The notes beneath the pieces are model-generated. The model did not search any database and had not been told where the DNA came from. It saw nothing but the letters and a program-made list of their open reading frames with translations. Of a stretch of 64,000 nt of DNA, positions 49,555 through 59,629 are shown in pieces. Each line of letters opens with the position of its first letter. The first letter of the stretch is position 1. Both the position numbers and the translations under genes were made by a program. Source of the stretch: Streptococcus sp. S1 (lineage in GTDB: Bacteria > Bacillota > Bacilli > Lactobacillales > Streptococcaceae); assembly GCF_034137685.1 (NCBI RefSeq), contig NZ_CP139418.1, positions 957,001 through 1,021,000 on the forward strand, in the 5' to 3' direction.

Positions 49555-49788
49555 ATGAGCGGAGCATTAACAACTATTTTACTAGTATTATCAGTATTGA
49601 TTATTATTGCAATCTTTATGCAACCAACGAAAAACCAATCGAGCAACGTCTTTGACGCAAGCTCAAATGACTTATTTGAACGATCAAAAGCGCGCGGGTT
49701 TGAAGCCGTGATGCAACGCTTAACAGCTGTTATGATCTTCTTTTGGTTACTGATTGCGATGATTTTAATGGTACTTTCTAGTAGATAA
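49555..49788 (+). CDS. secG: Protein translocase subunit SecG
   Basis: 77 residues with two membrane helices (TTILLVLSVLIIIAIFMQPT and AVMIFFWLLIAMILMVLSS) and the intervening KNQSSNVFDASSNDLF, typical of SecG. It supports the SecYE channel. An extended -10 (TGATATAAT, hexamer near 49521) precedes it, and TTAAGGAG lies 6 nt upstream. Confidence 0.95.
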   Translation: MSGALTTILLVLSVLIIIAIFMQPTKNQSSNVFDASSNDLFERSKARGFEAVMQRLTAVMIFFWLLIAMILMVLSSR

Positions 49789-49789
49789 G

Positions 49790-49820
49790 ATAGGCTCAGA
49801 CAATGTCTTTGCCTATTTTT
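49790..49820 (+). terminator. Terminator after secG
   Basis: ATAGGC and GCCTAT form the outer stem, with inner AGAC/GTCT, followed by TTTTATTTT. Confidence 0.75.
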
Positions 49821-49884
49821 ATTTTGCAAAACGATATCCCAACCAGATAGAAAAAAGGAGGCTGGATAACCAGCAAATACATTC

Positions 49885-52245
49885 ATGAAAACAAGTATTA
49901 AAGAATATTTACAAGAGCATGACAAAGTCCAGATCAATGATCTGGCAGCGGCTCTAGGAAAAGAAGGGTCTAAGGATTTCCGTGACTTGGTCAAAACCAT
50001 CTCTCTGATGGAACGCCGTCATGAGTTGAAATTCGAAGATGATGGCTCTCTTCGTTTGGGTCAAAAGAAGGCCCCAGCCATTACTCTCAAGGGGATTTTT
50101 CATGCCCATAAAAATGGCTTTGGCTTTGTCAGTTTAGAGGGCGAAGAAGAGGACCTCTTTGTTGGCAGAAATGATGTCAACCACGCTATCGATGGCGACA
50201 CCGTTGAGATCGTCATTACCAAGGTAGCAGACCGAAACAAGGGAACGGCAGCAGAAGCTAAGATTATTGATGTCTTGGAACATAGCATCAAAACGGTAGT
50301 TGGACAAATTGTCCTGGATGAGGAAAAACCTAAATATGCCGGCTACATTCGTTCGAAAAATCAAAAAATCAGCCAGCTGATCTATGTGAAGAAGCCAGCC
50401 ATCCAATTGGAAGGGACCGAAATCCTCAAGGTCGAAATTGATCAATACCCGAGCCGCAAGCACAATTATTTTGTAGCGACGGTACGGGATGTGGTCGGTC
50501 ATGTGACAGATCCAGGAATCGATGTCTTGGAAGTGTTAGAATCCATGGACATCGTCTCAGAATTTCCAGAAGAAGTGCTGAAAGAGGCTGCGCAGGTTCC
50601 AGATGCACCGTCTGCTAAGGATATAGAGGGACGCTTGGATCTGCGAGAGGAGATCACCTTTACCATTGATGGGGCAGATGCCAAAGACTTGGACGATGCG
50701 GTCCATATCAAGCTACTCAAGAACGGCAACTTTGAGCTGGGTGTTCATATCGCAGATGTTTCTTATTATGTTACAGAAGGTTCAGCACTTGACAAGGAAG
50801 CTCTGAATCGGGCGACCTCTGTCTATGTGACTGACCGAGTAGTACCCATGTTACCAGAGCGTCTCTCTAATGGGATTTGTTCTTTAAATCCGAATGTGGA
50901 TCGCCTGACCCAGTCTGCCATCATGGAGATTGATCCTCATGGCAAGGTTATCAAACATACCATTACCCAAACAGTGATCAAGACAACCTTCCGAATGACC
51001 TATAGCGACGTCAATGATATCTTAGCAGGAGACGAAGAAAAGGCTCAAATCTTTAAGAAAATTGTCCCAAGTATTCATCAAATGGCCACCTTGCACGGCA
51101 TTTTAGAGAGTATGCGGATTCGCCGCGGAGCCCTTAATTTTGATACCAATGAGGCTAAAATTCTGGTCAATAAAGAAGGAAAACCGGTCGATATCGTCCT
51201 TCGTCAAAGAGGAATTGCCGAGCGGATGATCGAGTCCTTTATGCTGATTGCCAATGAAACGGTAGCGGAGCACTTTACACGACTGAAACTACCGTTCATC
51301 TACCGGATCCACGAAGATCCAAAAGCAGAAAAAGTACAGAAGTTTATCGATTATGCTTCCAGCTTTGGGATCCAAATCTACGGAACGGCTAGTGAAATGA
51401 GCCAAGAAGCCCTGCAAGAAATTATGCGCAAGGTCGAAGGGGAACCCTATGCGGATGTCCTTTCGATGATGTTGTTGCGCTCGATGCAACAGGCTCGCTA
51501 CTCAGAGCATAACCATGGCCACTATGGGCTTGCTGCGGAGTATTATACCCACTTTACCAGTCCCATTCGTCGGTATCCGGACTTGATGGTTCATCGAATG
51601 GTGCGCGAATACGGAAAATCTCAAGAAGTGGCAGAGCATTTCGAACAAGTCCTTCCAGACATTGCCAGCAAATCCTCTAGTCGGGAACGCCGAGCTATTG
51701 ATGCGGAGCGCGAAGTAGAAGCCATGAAGAAGGCTGAATACATGGAAGACTATGTTGGGGAAGAGTACGATGCCGTGGTTTCCAGTGTGGTGAAATTTGG
51801 CCTCTTTGTGGAGTTGCCAAATACAGTTGAAGGCTTGATCCATATTACCAATCTTCCTGAATTCTACCATTTTAACGAAAGAGATCTCACCCTTCGGGGA
51901 GAAAAATCGGGAGTGACCTTCCGTGTCGGTCAGCAAATCCGAATCAAGGTAGAAAGAGCCGACAAGATGACAGGAGAGATTGATTTCTCTTATATTCCAA
52001 GTGAATGGGATGTCGTCGAAAAAGGCCTCAAGGCTAAAGGGCGTGACCGAGATGGTAATCGCAGGAATCGCAGACGCAAGGAGAAAAAGATTTCGAAGGG
52101 TTCATCTAGTAGAAAAGATGACAAACGGAAAGATTCTTCATCAAAATCTAAAAAGAAAAAAGGGAAGAAACCATTTTACAAGGAAGTAGCAAAGAAAGGA
52201 GCCAAACATGGCAAAGGGCGAAGGAAAGGTAGTCGCGCAAAATAA
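49885..52245 (+). CDS. rnr: Ribonuclease R
   Basis: 786 residues. An N-terminal HTH and cold-shock domains (residues 1-220) lead to the RNB catalytic domain ([20 protein letters not shown] with the Asp cluster near residue 270-280). The S1 domain is at residues 620-705 ([20 protein letters not shown]). A basic Lys/Ser/Arg tail of about 70 residues follows. It degrades structured RNA and, with SmpB/tmRNA, non-stop mRNA. AAAGGAGG lies well upstream, about 25 nt from the ATG, with AGCAAATACATTC in between. Confidence 0.96.
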   Translation: MKTSIKEYLQEHDKVQINDLAAALGKEGSKDFRDLVKTISLMERRHELKFEDDGSLRLGQKKAPAITLKGIFHAHKNGFGFVSLEGEEEDLFVGRNDVNHAIDGDTVEIVITKVADRNKGTAAEAKIIDVLEHSIKTVVGQIVLDEEKPKYAGYIRSKNQKISQLIYVKKPAIQLEGTEILKVEIDQYPSRKHNYFVATVRDVVGHVTDPGIDVLEVLESMDIVSEFPEEVLKEAAQVPDAPSAKDIEGRLDLREEITFTIDGADAKDLDDAVHIKLLKNGNFELGVHIADVSYYVTEGSALDKEALNRATSVYVTDRVVPMLPERLSNGICSLNPNVDRLTQSAIMEIDPHGKVIKHTITQTVIKTTFRMTYSDVNDILAGDEEKAQIFKKIVPSIHQMATLHGILESMRIRRGALNFDTNEAKILVNKEGKPVDIVLRQRGIAERMIESFMLIANETVAEHFTRLKLPFIYRIHEDPKAEKVQKFIDYASSFGIQIYGTASEMSQEALQEIMRKVEGEPYADVLSMMLLRSMQQARYSEHNHGHYGLAAEYYTHFTSPIRRYPDLMVHRMVREYGKSQEVAEHFEQVLPDIASKSSSRERRAIDAEREVEAMKKAEYMEDYVGEEYDAVVSSVVKFGLFVELPNTVEGLIHITNLPEFYHFNERDLTLRGEKSGVTFRVGQQIRIKVERADKMTGEIDFSYIPSEWDVVEKGLKAKGRDRDGNRRNRRRKEKKISKGSSSRKDDKRKDSSSKSKKKKGKKPFYKEVAKKGAKHGKGRRKGSRAK

Positions 52246-52675
52246 AAAGGCGAGACATGACTACACCATCGTGGATACGATTGAAGCAGGAATGGTGCTG
52301 ACGGGGACAGAGATCAAAAGTGTCCGTGCAGCACGCATTAACTTGAAAGATGGCTTTGCACAAGTAAAAAATGGCGAAGTTTGGCTTAGCAATGTCCACA
52401 TTGCTCCTTATGAGGAAGGCAATATCTGGAACCAAGATCCAGATCGTCGTCGCAAGCTCCTGCTTCATAAAAAGCAAATCCAAAAGCTGGACCAAGACAC
52501 CAAAGGGACCGGAATGACCTTGGTGCCTTTGAAGGTCTATCTCAAGGATGGCTATGCAAAATTGCTTTTGGGGCTCGCTAAAGGGAAACATGATTATGAC
52601 AAGCGTGAATCCATCAAGCGTCGGGAACAAAACCGGGACATCGCACGGGTCATGAAACAATACAATACACGTTAA
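52208..52675 (+). CDS. smpB: SsrA-binding protein SmpB
   Basis: 155 residues. The SmpB signature ([38 protein letters not shown]) is clear, as is the C-terminal tail [20 protein letters not shown]. It delivers tmRNA to stalled ribosomes; rnr, whose product joins the same pathway, overlaps it by 38 bp. AGAAAGGAGCC lies upstream. Confidence 0.97.
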   Translation: MAKGEGKVVAQNKKARHDYTIVDTIEAGMVLTGTEIKSVRAARINLKDGFAQVKNGEVWLSNVHIAPYEEGNIWNQDPDRRRKLLLHKKQIQKLDQDTKGTGMTLVPLKVYLKDGYAKLLLGLAKGKHDYDKRESIKRREQNRDIARVMKQYNTR

Positions 52676-52803
52676 AGAAAAAGGCAGTTTTGAAACTTGT
52701 TTCAGATCTGTCTTTTTGTGGTAACGGGTTCTCCTTTTTTCAACTTGTAAAAAGGGGCTTTTTTATGTATGATAAGGGTAGTGAAAGAAAAAGGAGAAGC
52801 AGC

Positions 52804-53664
52804 ATGACACAAAAATTGATTGCTTACAAGCGCATGCCTATCTGGACCAAGGATACCATGCCAGAAGCTCTTCAAAGAAAGCACAATACTAAGGTAGGAA
52901 CCTGGGGAAAGATTACAGTTTTAAAGGGTCAGTTACGATTTATTGAATTGACCGAAGAGGGGGAAGAAATCGCGAGCCACCTCTTTGAAGCAGGAGCAGA
53001 GAACCCCATGGCCGAGCCCCAGGCCTGGCATCGTGTCGAAGCGGCGACTGACGATGTGGAGTGGTACCTGGAATTTTACTGTGAGCCAAAAGACTATTTC
53101 CCCAAAAAATACAACACCAATCCTGTCCATTCAGAAGTGCTAGAAGCAGTGGGAATTGTCCCCGCTGGAAAGGCATTGGATCTAGGATGCGGGCAAGGAC
53201 GCAACGCCCTCTTTTTGGCCCAACATGGCTTTGACGTGACGGCCGTCGATCAAAATGAACTGGCTCTTGAGATCTTACAAAGTATTGTCGCTGAGGAAGA
53301 TCTAGAGATGCCTGTGGGTCTCTATGATATCAATGCTGCTGCACTCACCCAAAACTATGATTTCATCGTATCGACTGTGGTCCTCATGTTTTTAGACGCT
53401 GATCGGATTCCAGCGATTATCCGCAATATGCAAGAGCATACCAATCCAGGTGGCTACCATCTCATTGTCTGTGCCATGGATACGGAAGATTATCCTTGTC
53501 AGATGCCCTTCTCGTTCACCTTTAAAGAAGGAGAATTAGCGGAGTATTACAAGGATTGGGAATTGGTCAAATACAATGAAAATCCTGGCCATCTCCATCG
53601 TCGAGATGAGAATGGCCATCGGATTCAACTTCGATTTGCAACCATGTTGGCAAAGAGAAAATAG
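52804..53664 (+). CDS. tehB: TehB-like SAM-dependent methyltransferase
   Basis: 286 residues from ATG 52804, behind AAAAGGAGAAGC; upstream in-frame codons back to 52690 look untranslated. Residues 1-90 form the cupin-like DUF1971 domain (KRMPIWTKDTMPEALQRKHN), and residues 95-286 the methyltransferase with the SAM loop ALDLGCGQGRNALFLAQHG. The family detoxifies tellurite in vitro; the natural substrate is uncertain. This gene ends the conserved cluster. Confidence 0.92.
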   Translation: MTQKLIAYKRMPIWTKDTMPEALQRKHNTKVGTWGKITVLKGQLRFIELTEEGEEIASHLFEAGAENPMAEPQAWHRVEAATDDVEWYLEFYCEPKDYFPKKYNTNPVHSEVLEAVGIVPAGKALDLGCGQGRNALFLAQHGFDVTAVDQNELALEILQSIVAEEDLEMPVGLYDINAAALTQNYDFIVSTVVLMFLDADRIPAIIRNMQEHTNPGGYHLIVCAMDTEDYPCQMPFSFTFKEGELAEYYKDWELVKYNENPGHLHRRDENGHRIQLRFATMLAKRK

Positions 53665-53672
53665 AGAAAAAG

Positions 53673-53697
53673 CAGGATCCTAGCATCCTGATTTTTT
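53673..53697 (+). terminator. Terminator after tehB
   Basis: CAGGAT and ATCCTG pair around CCTAGC, followed by A and six T residues. Confidence 0.85.
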
Positions 53698-53756
53698 GCT
53701 TTCTACAAACAAGTTGAACAAGGTGATCTGAATGTTGTTCATTTGCCAAAAAGAAA

Positions 53757-53785
53757 AACCTTCTCCATAAAGGTAGGAGAAGGTT
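53757..53785 (-). terminator. Terminator after the TetR gene
   Basis: AACCTTCTCC and GGAGAAGGTT are perfect 10-bp complements; on the minus strand the hairpin is followed by TTTTCTTTTT. It ends transcription from the leftward TetR gene. Confidence 0.8.
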
Positions 53786-53792
53786 GGGGAAT

Positions 53793-54335
53793 TTAGTTCC
53801 AGCTAGCAAAGTCGCAGACGCTGAGAATGATCGTCCCGATTTCGATTGGCTCTTCTTTCGCACCGGATTCTAACCAGGTCACAATCACAGATTCAATCGT
53901 AGCTATGAAAATCTCTAGACCATACTTGTATGGAACTTGAAAGTCTGAAATGATATGTTCCTTTGCATGGGGAGTATCGTCTAGTGCATGGAGAGTAAAA
54001 CTTCTTACTAATTTACGGAAGTCCGAGCAACAGGATTGTGACAATGCATAAATAAAATCATAATTCTCTTTAATAGCTGTCAAGACATTGAGAAAGTTCA
54101 CCTTGACAGGGCTTCCTTCAACGAAGAGGCTATCTAATTCTTGCATCATGTCCATTTTCATTTGCTCAAACATGTCGTATTTATCGACATAGTGCAAGTA
54201 GAAGGTCCCTCGGTTTATCCCAGCGCTTTCAGTTAATTGTCGAATAGTGATGCTATCAAACGGTTGTTGCAAGAGCAGTTTTGAGAGCGCATTTCGTAAG
54301 TCTGACTTGGTTGTCGTGTGTCTTTGGCGTGCCAT
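53793..54335 (-). CDS. TetR/AcrR-family regulator
   Basis: 180 residues. The N-terminal HTH (LSKLLLQQPFDSITIRQLTESAGINRGTFYLHY) is typical; the C-terminal ligand-binding part contains FIATIESVIVTWLESGAKE. The family represses exporters or metabolic genes until it binds a ligand. No obvious target adjoins it, but a large AT-rich inverted repeat upstream (54379-54412) suggests autoregulation. Confidence 0.9.
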   Translation of the reverse strand: MARQRHTTTKSDLRNALSKLLLQQPFDSITIRQLTESAGINRGTFYLHYVDKYDMFEQMKMDMMQELDSLFVEGSPVKVNFLNVLTAIKENYDFIYALSQSCCSDFRKLVRSFTLHALDDTPHAKEHIISDFQVPYKYGLEIFIATIESVIVTWLESGAKEEPIEIGTIILSVCDFASWN

Positions 54336-54378
54336 ATGTCCCCTTCTGTAGTTGTATCAATCGATTTCTATTTATTTG

Positions 54379-54412
54379 ACGTTAAAATAATTTATTTCTT
54401 AAATAATTTAAC
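54379..54412. promoter_or_regulatory. Operator-like inverted repeat upstream of the TetR gene
   Basis: CGTTAAAATAATTTA and TAAATAATTTAACG are nearly perfect complements about 5 nt apart, starting about 45 bp upstream of the TetR start. The size and symmetry fit a TetR operator. The remaining 54413-54640 shows AT-rich sequence without a clear gene. Confidence 0.55.
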
Positions 54413-54644
54413 GCCACAACAAATAGCATTATACTCCAAAAAAATAAATTAGACAATATTTCTCATTTTTGTACAGATAACGAAAAGTGTACAAAAATTT
54501 TACAAGTTTATGAATGACGGGCACTGACAAGATTTTGTGAAAACCTCACAACAATTAGTGATTTAAAATAATTCCCTCCTAAAAAAATGGTCAGGAAATT
54601 TTTAGGAAACGAAGAAACAAGATGGAGAAGCTTGTGTAATGAAC

Positions 54645-54677
54645 AAAAACCAGCACCGTTGAAGTGCTGGTTTTTTT
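54645..54677. terminator. Bidirectional terminator at the mntH 3' end
   Basis: CCAGCAC and GTGCTGG form a 7-bp stem with A-rich 5' and T-rich 3' sides. Leftward, it ends mntH transcription (TTTTTGTT on the minus strand). Confidence 0.85.
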
Positions 54678-56022
54678 ATTTGATAAAAGTTGTCACGATC
54701 AAATTGAAATTTAAGATGGTTAAGACAATTGCAACGAGATAGCCTAAGAACGTATTCCATTTCGCATTGACATGCTCTCCCATGATTTCCTTGTTGGAGG
54801 TGAAATAAACCAGAGGGAAGATAGAGAAAGGAAGAGCAGCTGATAGGAAGACTTGAGAATAAACCAGAAGGTCATCAAGGACATGTTCCTGATCTCCAAA
54901 TAAGATCGCAACGATGATGACAGGAAGAAGGGCAATGATCCGAGTCATGAGACGAACGACCCATTGTGGCAGGCGGAATCTCAAGAAACCTTCCATAACG
55001 ATTTGACCGGTTAGGGTCCCAGTAATGGTTGAATTTTGACCACTGGCTAACAAAGCGATGGCAAAGAGGGTGGACAAGAAGGGACTGGCGATAGCACCAG
55101 CAATATGGTTATCCTTGAGGGCATTGTACATGCTAGAGAAAGCACCGATCTTATCTCCGTGACCAAAGAAGAGGGCTGCTCCAAGAATCAAGAGGAGAGA
55201 GTTGACGACGAAAGCCAAACTCAATTCAATATTTGAATCCCAGGTCATAAAGCGCACTGCCCGTTTGATATCTGCTGGATCCTTGTAATCGACTTTTCGT
55301 GTTTGCGAAATGGAAGAGTGGAGATAGAGGTTGTGAGGCATTACGGTTGCACCGATGATCCCAAGCGCCAAGGTTAAGGCTTCATTTCCTTTTGGAAGTC
55401 CAATTCCCAGCACCTCTTTTTGAGGGAGGAAGCCAGCGAAGATTCCTCCGATATCTGGTTTCGATAGGAAAACCAGATAGCCAAAAATTGCAAGGATCGT
55501 GAGGATCAAGGTTGAAACGATGGCCTCGATCTTTCGAAATCCTAGATGCATGAGTCCTAGTAATAGGAAGACATCAAAGATGGTGATCAGGATAGAAAAG
55601 AGCAAGGGCCAGCCAAAAAGAAGGTGGAGGGCAATCCCTGATCCGATGACTTCAGCCAAATCTGTCGCCATCAAGGCAAGCTCGATCACAATCCAAAGGG
55701 TATAGCGAAGCCATTTTGGCAAATGATGGGCGGTTGTTTGGGCCAGATCCTTACGATGGACAATCCCTAGTTTACCAGCCATTTGTTGCAACTGCATGGC
55801 GATTAAAGATGAGAGAAGAACCACTGATAAGAGGAGGTAGCGGTATTGGGCCCCTCCGACGACACTAGTAATCCAGTTTCCCGGATCCATATAGCCGACA
55901 GCTACTAGACTTCCTGGTCCTGAAAAGAGCAGGAGGGTCTTCCAAAAAGGGATCCCTTTTGGCACGTCAATAGATTGGTTGATTTCTTGAAGTGATTTCC
56001 TTTCAAACTGTTGTAAACTCAC
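54676..56022 (-). CDS. mntH: Nramp-family Mn2+ transporter MntH
   Basis: 448 residues from GTG at 56022, which has AAGAAGG about 8 nt upstream; the ATG at 56091 is rejected because the promoter -10 lies between. Eleven membrane helices are predicted. The Nramp metal-site motifs DPGNW (helix 1; YMDPGNWITS) and MPHNLYLHSS (helix 6) are present. It should import Mn2+ with protons. The stop lies inside the terminator stem-tail. Confidence 0.93.
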   Translation of the reverse strand: MSLQQFERKSLQEINQSIDVPKGIPFWKTLLLFSGPGSLVAVGYMDPGNWITSVVGGAQYRYLLLSVVLLSSLIAMQLQQMAGKLGIVHRKDLAQTTAHHLPKWLRYTLWIVIELALMATDLAEVIGSGIALHLLFGWPLLFSILITIFDVFLLLGLMHLGFRKIEAIVSTLILTILAIFGYLVFLSKPDIGGIFAGFLPQKEVLGIGLPKGNEALTLALGIIGATVMPHNLYLHSSISQTRKVDYKDPADIKRAVRFMTWDSNIELSLAFVVNSLLLILGAALFFGHGDKIGAFSSMYNALKDNHIAGAIASPFLSTLFAIALLASGQNSTITGTLTGQIVMEGFLRFRLPQWVVRLMTRIIALLPVIIVAILFGDQEHVLDDLLVYSQVFLSAALPFSIFPLVYFTSNKEIMGEHVNAKWNTFLGYLVAIVLTILNFNLIVTTFIK

Positions 56023-56062
56023 GATGAGCCTTCTTTCTAAGAATAAATCAAATTTGTCTCTA

Positions 56063-56100
56063 ATTATAGCATAAAATTTATAATAGTTCATGATAATTTA
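56063..56100 (-). promoter_or_regulatory. mntH promoter with palindrome, possible Mn regulator box
   Basis: On the minus strand TATGCTATAAT (hexamer 56068-56063) is an extended -10. Upstream at 56074-56100 lies an imperfect palindrome AAATTATCATGAACTATTAT-type, similar in size and AT pattern to MntR/ScaR operators. Binding is inferred only. Confidence 0.5.
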
Positions 56101-56190
56101 GGATAACCTTGTTTTCTGCTACCTCGATTTCTTTGTAATCTATCAGAAAAGGACTATAATAGAGTTAGGAAGTAGGAGGGAGGAGAAGAA

Positions 56191-56892
56191 ATGGCCTATA
56201 TCGAAATGCAGCATTGTTACAAGCGCTATACGAGTGGGGAGACTGAGATTTTCGCTAACCAGGATGTTTCCTTTGAGATTGAAAAAGGTGAGTTGGTCAT
56301 TATTTTAGGAGCTTCAGGAGCTGGAAAATCAACGGTCCTCAATATCTTAGGAGGGATGGACACCAATGACGAGGGTCAGGTTCTGATTGATGGGGTGGAT
56401 ATTGCAAAGCTCAATGCTCATCAACGAACCAATTATCGACGAGATGATGTTGGTTTTGTCTTTCAATTTTATAATCTGGTCCCTAATTTGACAGCTAAGG
56501 AGAATGTTGAGTTGGCTTCAGAAATTGTTTCTGATGCTCTAGATTCGGAAGCTGTTTTAAAAGAAGTAGGACTTGGCAATCGTCTTGATCATTTTCCTGC
56601 CCAATTGTCAGGGGGAGAGCAACAACGAGTGCCGATTGCTCGGGCAGTGGCGAAGAACCCTAAAATTCTCCTTTGTGATGAGCCAACGGGAGCCTTGGAT
56701 TACCAGACGGGTAAGCAAGTATTGGGGATTTTACAGGATATGTCTCGAAAAAAGGGAGCGACGGTCATCATCGTAACCCATAATGGTGCCCTAGCTCCGA
56801 TTGCAGACCGTGTGATTCGCATGCATGATGCCAAGGTCAAGTCGGTAGAAATCAATGAATTTCCTCAAGATATTGCTACACTAGAGTATTAG
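56191..56892 (+). CDS. ABC transporter ATPase (MacB/LolD type)
   Basis: 233 residues. Walker [11 protein letters not shown]-loop [18 protein letters not shown], signature LSGGEQQR (followed by VPIARA, where VSIARA or VAIARA is usual), Walker [13 protein letters not shown] and H-loop VTHN are all visible. It pairs with the large FtsX-like permease 13 nt downstream. AGGAGGGAGGAG precedes the ATG. Confidence 0.93.
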   Translation: MAYIEMQHCYKRYTSGETEIFANQDVSFEIEKGELVIILGASGAGKSTVLNILGGMDTNDEGQVLIDGVDIAKLNAHQRTNYRRDDVGFVFQFYNLVPNLTAKENVELASEIVSDALDSEAVLKEVGLGNRLDHFPAQLSGGEQQRVPIARAVAKNPKILLCDEPTGALDYQTGKQVLGILQDMSRKKGATVIIVTHNGALAPIADRVIRMHDAKVKSVEINEFPQDIATLEY

Positions 56893-56905
56893 AAGAGGTG
56901 GTAGC

Positions 56906-59629
56906 ATGAAACGAAAAGTCTATTGGAAGGATCTATTTGCTTCCTTTACACATTCAAAAGGACGTTTTCTCTCCATCTTAACCTTGATGTTATTGGGAAG
57001 CTTGGCCTTAGTTGGCTTAAAGGTGACCACTCCAAATATGCACCGAACGGCTAACCAGTTTATTCAGCAACAAAAGATGCTAGATCTTGCTGTCATGGGG
57101 GACTTGGGATTAGATCAGGCAGACCAAGAGGAACTTTTAGGAGTCAAAGGAGCGCGTGTCGAATTTGGTTTACTGCTGGATCTGACGGTGAAAGGAACAG
57201 GAGAGGCGATTCGACTTTTTTCTCCTCCAAAGAGCCTTTCTTCTTTTCGTGTGACCAAGGGGCGCCTGCCCAAAAAAGAAGGGGAACTGGCCCTAGCGAG
57301 TTTTTGGGAGGATCGCTATCAGATAGGGGATACCCTCACACTTGAAGAAAAGGCTGGAACTCGCTCTAGTTTAAAGCGAAAGCAATTTACCATTGTTGGC
57401 TTTGTACAATCCTCTGAGATGTGGTCTCAAAAGAATTTAGGCACTGCCATGAGTGGCAGTGGGAATCTGGATGCCTATGCTCTGGTTTCAAAAGAAGTCT
57501 TCACCACCAAACTTCCCGCGATGGCGCGGATCCAGTTTGATGATCTGAGGTCTTTAGATTCTTTTTCGCAAGTCTACCAAAAACGGCTCGAAGCTCATCA
57601 AGAAGAGTTAGAAAAACTTCTGAAAGACAATGGAAAGGCCCGCTATCAAAGACTCAAGCAGGAGGCTGATGGGCAGATTCAAAAAGGCCAGAAAGAACTC
57701 AGTCGTGCCAAGGGAACACTCCAGTCAGCCAAGAGTCAGATCGATCAGGATCAACAGCAATTAGATTTGCAGGAGGCCCAGTTCAAGGAACTAGCTCCAT
57801 TTCTGCCAGCTAAAGAGCAAGCAGCCAGTCAAGAAAAGATCCATCAAGCCAAAGAACAACTGGATCAGAAAAAGAAAGACTGGGCTACAGGTGAAACGGA
57901 GCTTGCAAAAAAAGAGGAGGAGCTAAAAAAAGCCCAAAGGGAGCGAGATCAGCTGGAGATTCCAACTTATCATGTCTATGACCGCAAGACCATGCCAGGT
58001 GGACAAGGTTACCTGATGTATAGCAATGCCAGTAGCAGTATTTCCGCTGTCGGAAATATTTTTCCGGTTGTTCTTTATCTAGTAGCCGCCATGGTGACCT
58101 TTACCACGATGACCCGCTTTGTCGATGAAGAGCGAACCAATGCAGGTATTTTTAAGGCGCTGGGTTATCGTACCAGGGACATCATTCTCAAATTTGTTCT
58201 CTATGGATTCTTTGCAGGGACGATCGGTACCCTTCTAGGAACCTTGCTGGGCCATTATTTCCTATCGGGGATCATTTCCAACATTATCACGCAAGGGATG
58301 GTGATTGGAGAGAGCAGAGAGTATTTTTATGGGGATATGACTCTAATTGCGCTCGGACTGTCTTTCGTTGCGAGTGTGCTTCCGGCTTACTGGGTTTCGC
58401 GTAAGGAATTAAAAGAAGAGGCCAATCTTCTATTGCTTCCTAAACCACCGGTATCCGGTTCGAAGATTTTCATAGAGCGTCTCCATTTTATTTGGAAGCG
58501 TCTGAGTTTCACCCACAAGGTCACTGCTCGTAATCTCTTTCGTTACAAACAACGGATGCTGATGACCATTTTTGGAGTGGCAGGTTCTGTTGCTCTTCTC
58601 TTCGCAGGGCTAGGAATTCAATCCTCTGTAGGAGGTGTTTCTAAACGCCAATTTCAAGAGATCCTATCTTATGAGTTGATTGTAGTCAAAAAAACGAATG
58701 CATCAAGCCGAGAAAGCAAGGAACTAACCAATCGTCTGGAAAAATCAGATATCAAAGATTATCGACCGATCTATAGTAAGGTCGTCGAAGCATCTTTAAA
58801 GGGTGGACGCGACAAGCAGACCATTACGATGATGGTAACAGATCGTACAGATTTTTCTCCCTTTGTCAGCCTGCGTTCTCTCAAACAAGGAGAGCCCTTG
58901 TCTCTCAAGAAAGGAGTCATCATCAGTAGTAAGCTAGCACAACTAGCTAGGGTTACAGTTGGCGATCGACTGACCTTAGATGACCATACTTTTAAGGTAG
59001 CAGGGATCACTGAAAATTATGTCGGCCATTTTATCTATATGGATCAAGCAAGTTACCAAAAAATCTACGGAAAGCAGACTTCAGCAAATAGCTATTTGCT
59101 GAAGTTGAAAAATCCTTCTACACAACAAGTGCAGACTGTCAGTCAAGATCTGATGGATCTTGCAGCTGTGAAGGCGGTTAGTCAGAATGCTTCGATGATT
59201 TCCCTCTTTAACTCAGTTGCCAAATCCTTGGACACCACTATGATGATTCTGGTAGTCGTATCGATCTTGCTAGCTATCGTGATCTTGTATAATTTAACCA
59301 ATATCAATGTGGCAGAGCGGATCCGGGAATTATCGACCATTAAGGTCTTAGGATTCCATAATAAGGAAGTGACGCTCTATATTTACCGCGAAACCATCTT
59401 ATTGTCTATCATAGGGATCCTCATTGGATTAGGAGGTGGCTATTATCTTCATCAATTCCTCATTGCCATGATAGCACCAGATGCCATTCTCTTTTACCCT
59501 AAAGTGGGACTTGGCGTTTTTCTCTTTCCTGTCGGAGGAATGCTCCTTCTCTTGATCCTGTTAGGAATTTATGTTGACCATTATCTCCGAAAAGTAGACA
59601 TGCTCGAAGCCCTCAAATCAGTAGACTAA
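56906..59629 (+). CDS. FtsX-like ABC permease with extracellular coiled coil
   Basis: 907 residues with two FtsX domains. The N-terminal helix (LSILTLMLLGSLALVGLKVT) leads to a MacB-like extracellular part (residues 50-220) and a long coiled coil (230-350, LKQEADGQIQKGQKELSRAK and on). Three helices follow (residues 380-510). The second FtsX domain lies at residues 540-907. Such proteins handle peptides or lipids at the envelope and often cause bacitracin/antimicrobial-peptide resistance in firmicutes, but the substrate is not known here. AGAGGTGG precedes the ATG. Confidence 0.9.
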   Translation: MKRKVYWKDLFASFTHSKGRFLSILTLMLLGSLALVGLKVTTPNMHRTANQFIQQQKMLDLAVMGDLGLDQADQEELLGVKGARVEFGLLLDLTVKGTGEAIRLFSPPKSLSSFRVTKGRLPKKEGELALASFWEDRYQIGDTLTLEEKAGTRSSLKRKQFTIVGFVQSSEMWSQKNLGTAMSGSGNLDAYALVSKEVFTTKLPAMARIQFDDLRSLDSFSQVYQKRLEAHQEELEKLLKDNGKARYQRLKQEADGQIQKGQKELSRAKGTLQSAKSQIDQDQQQLDLQEAQFKELAPFLPAKEQAASQEKIHQAKEQLDQKKKDWATGETELAKKEEELKKAQRERDQLEIPTYHVYDRKTMPGGQGYLMYSNASSSISAVGNIFPVVLYLVAAMVTFTTMTRFVDEERTNAGIFKALGYRTRDIILKFVLYGFFAGTIGTLLGTLLGHYFLSGIISNIITQGMVIGESREYFYGDMTLIALGLSFVASVLPAYWVSRKELKEEANLLLLPKPPVSGSKIFIERLHFIWKRLSFTHKVTARNLFRYKQRMLMTIFGVAGSVALLFAGLGIQSSVGGVSKRQFQEILSYELIVVKKTNASSRESKELTNRLEKSDIKDYRPIYSKVVEASLKGGRDKQTITMMVTDRTDFSPFVSLRSLKQGEPLSLKKGVIISSKLAQLARVTVGDRLTLDDHTFKVAGITENYVGHFIYMDQASYQKIYGKQTSANSYLLKLKNPSTQQVQTVSQDLMDLAAVKAVSQNASMISLFNSVAKSLDTTMMILVVVSILLAIVILYNLTNINVAERIRELSTIKVLGFHNKEVTLYIYRETILLSIIGILIGLGGGYYLHQFLIAMIAPDAILFYPKVGLGVFLFPVGGMLLLLILLGIYVDHYLRKVDMLEALKSVD

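Noticed and set aside
56022..56091. ATG 56091 as start of mntH
   Set aside because: The extended -10 TATGCTATAAT lies between it and the GTG at 56022, and there is no ribosome binding site upstream.
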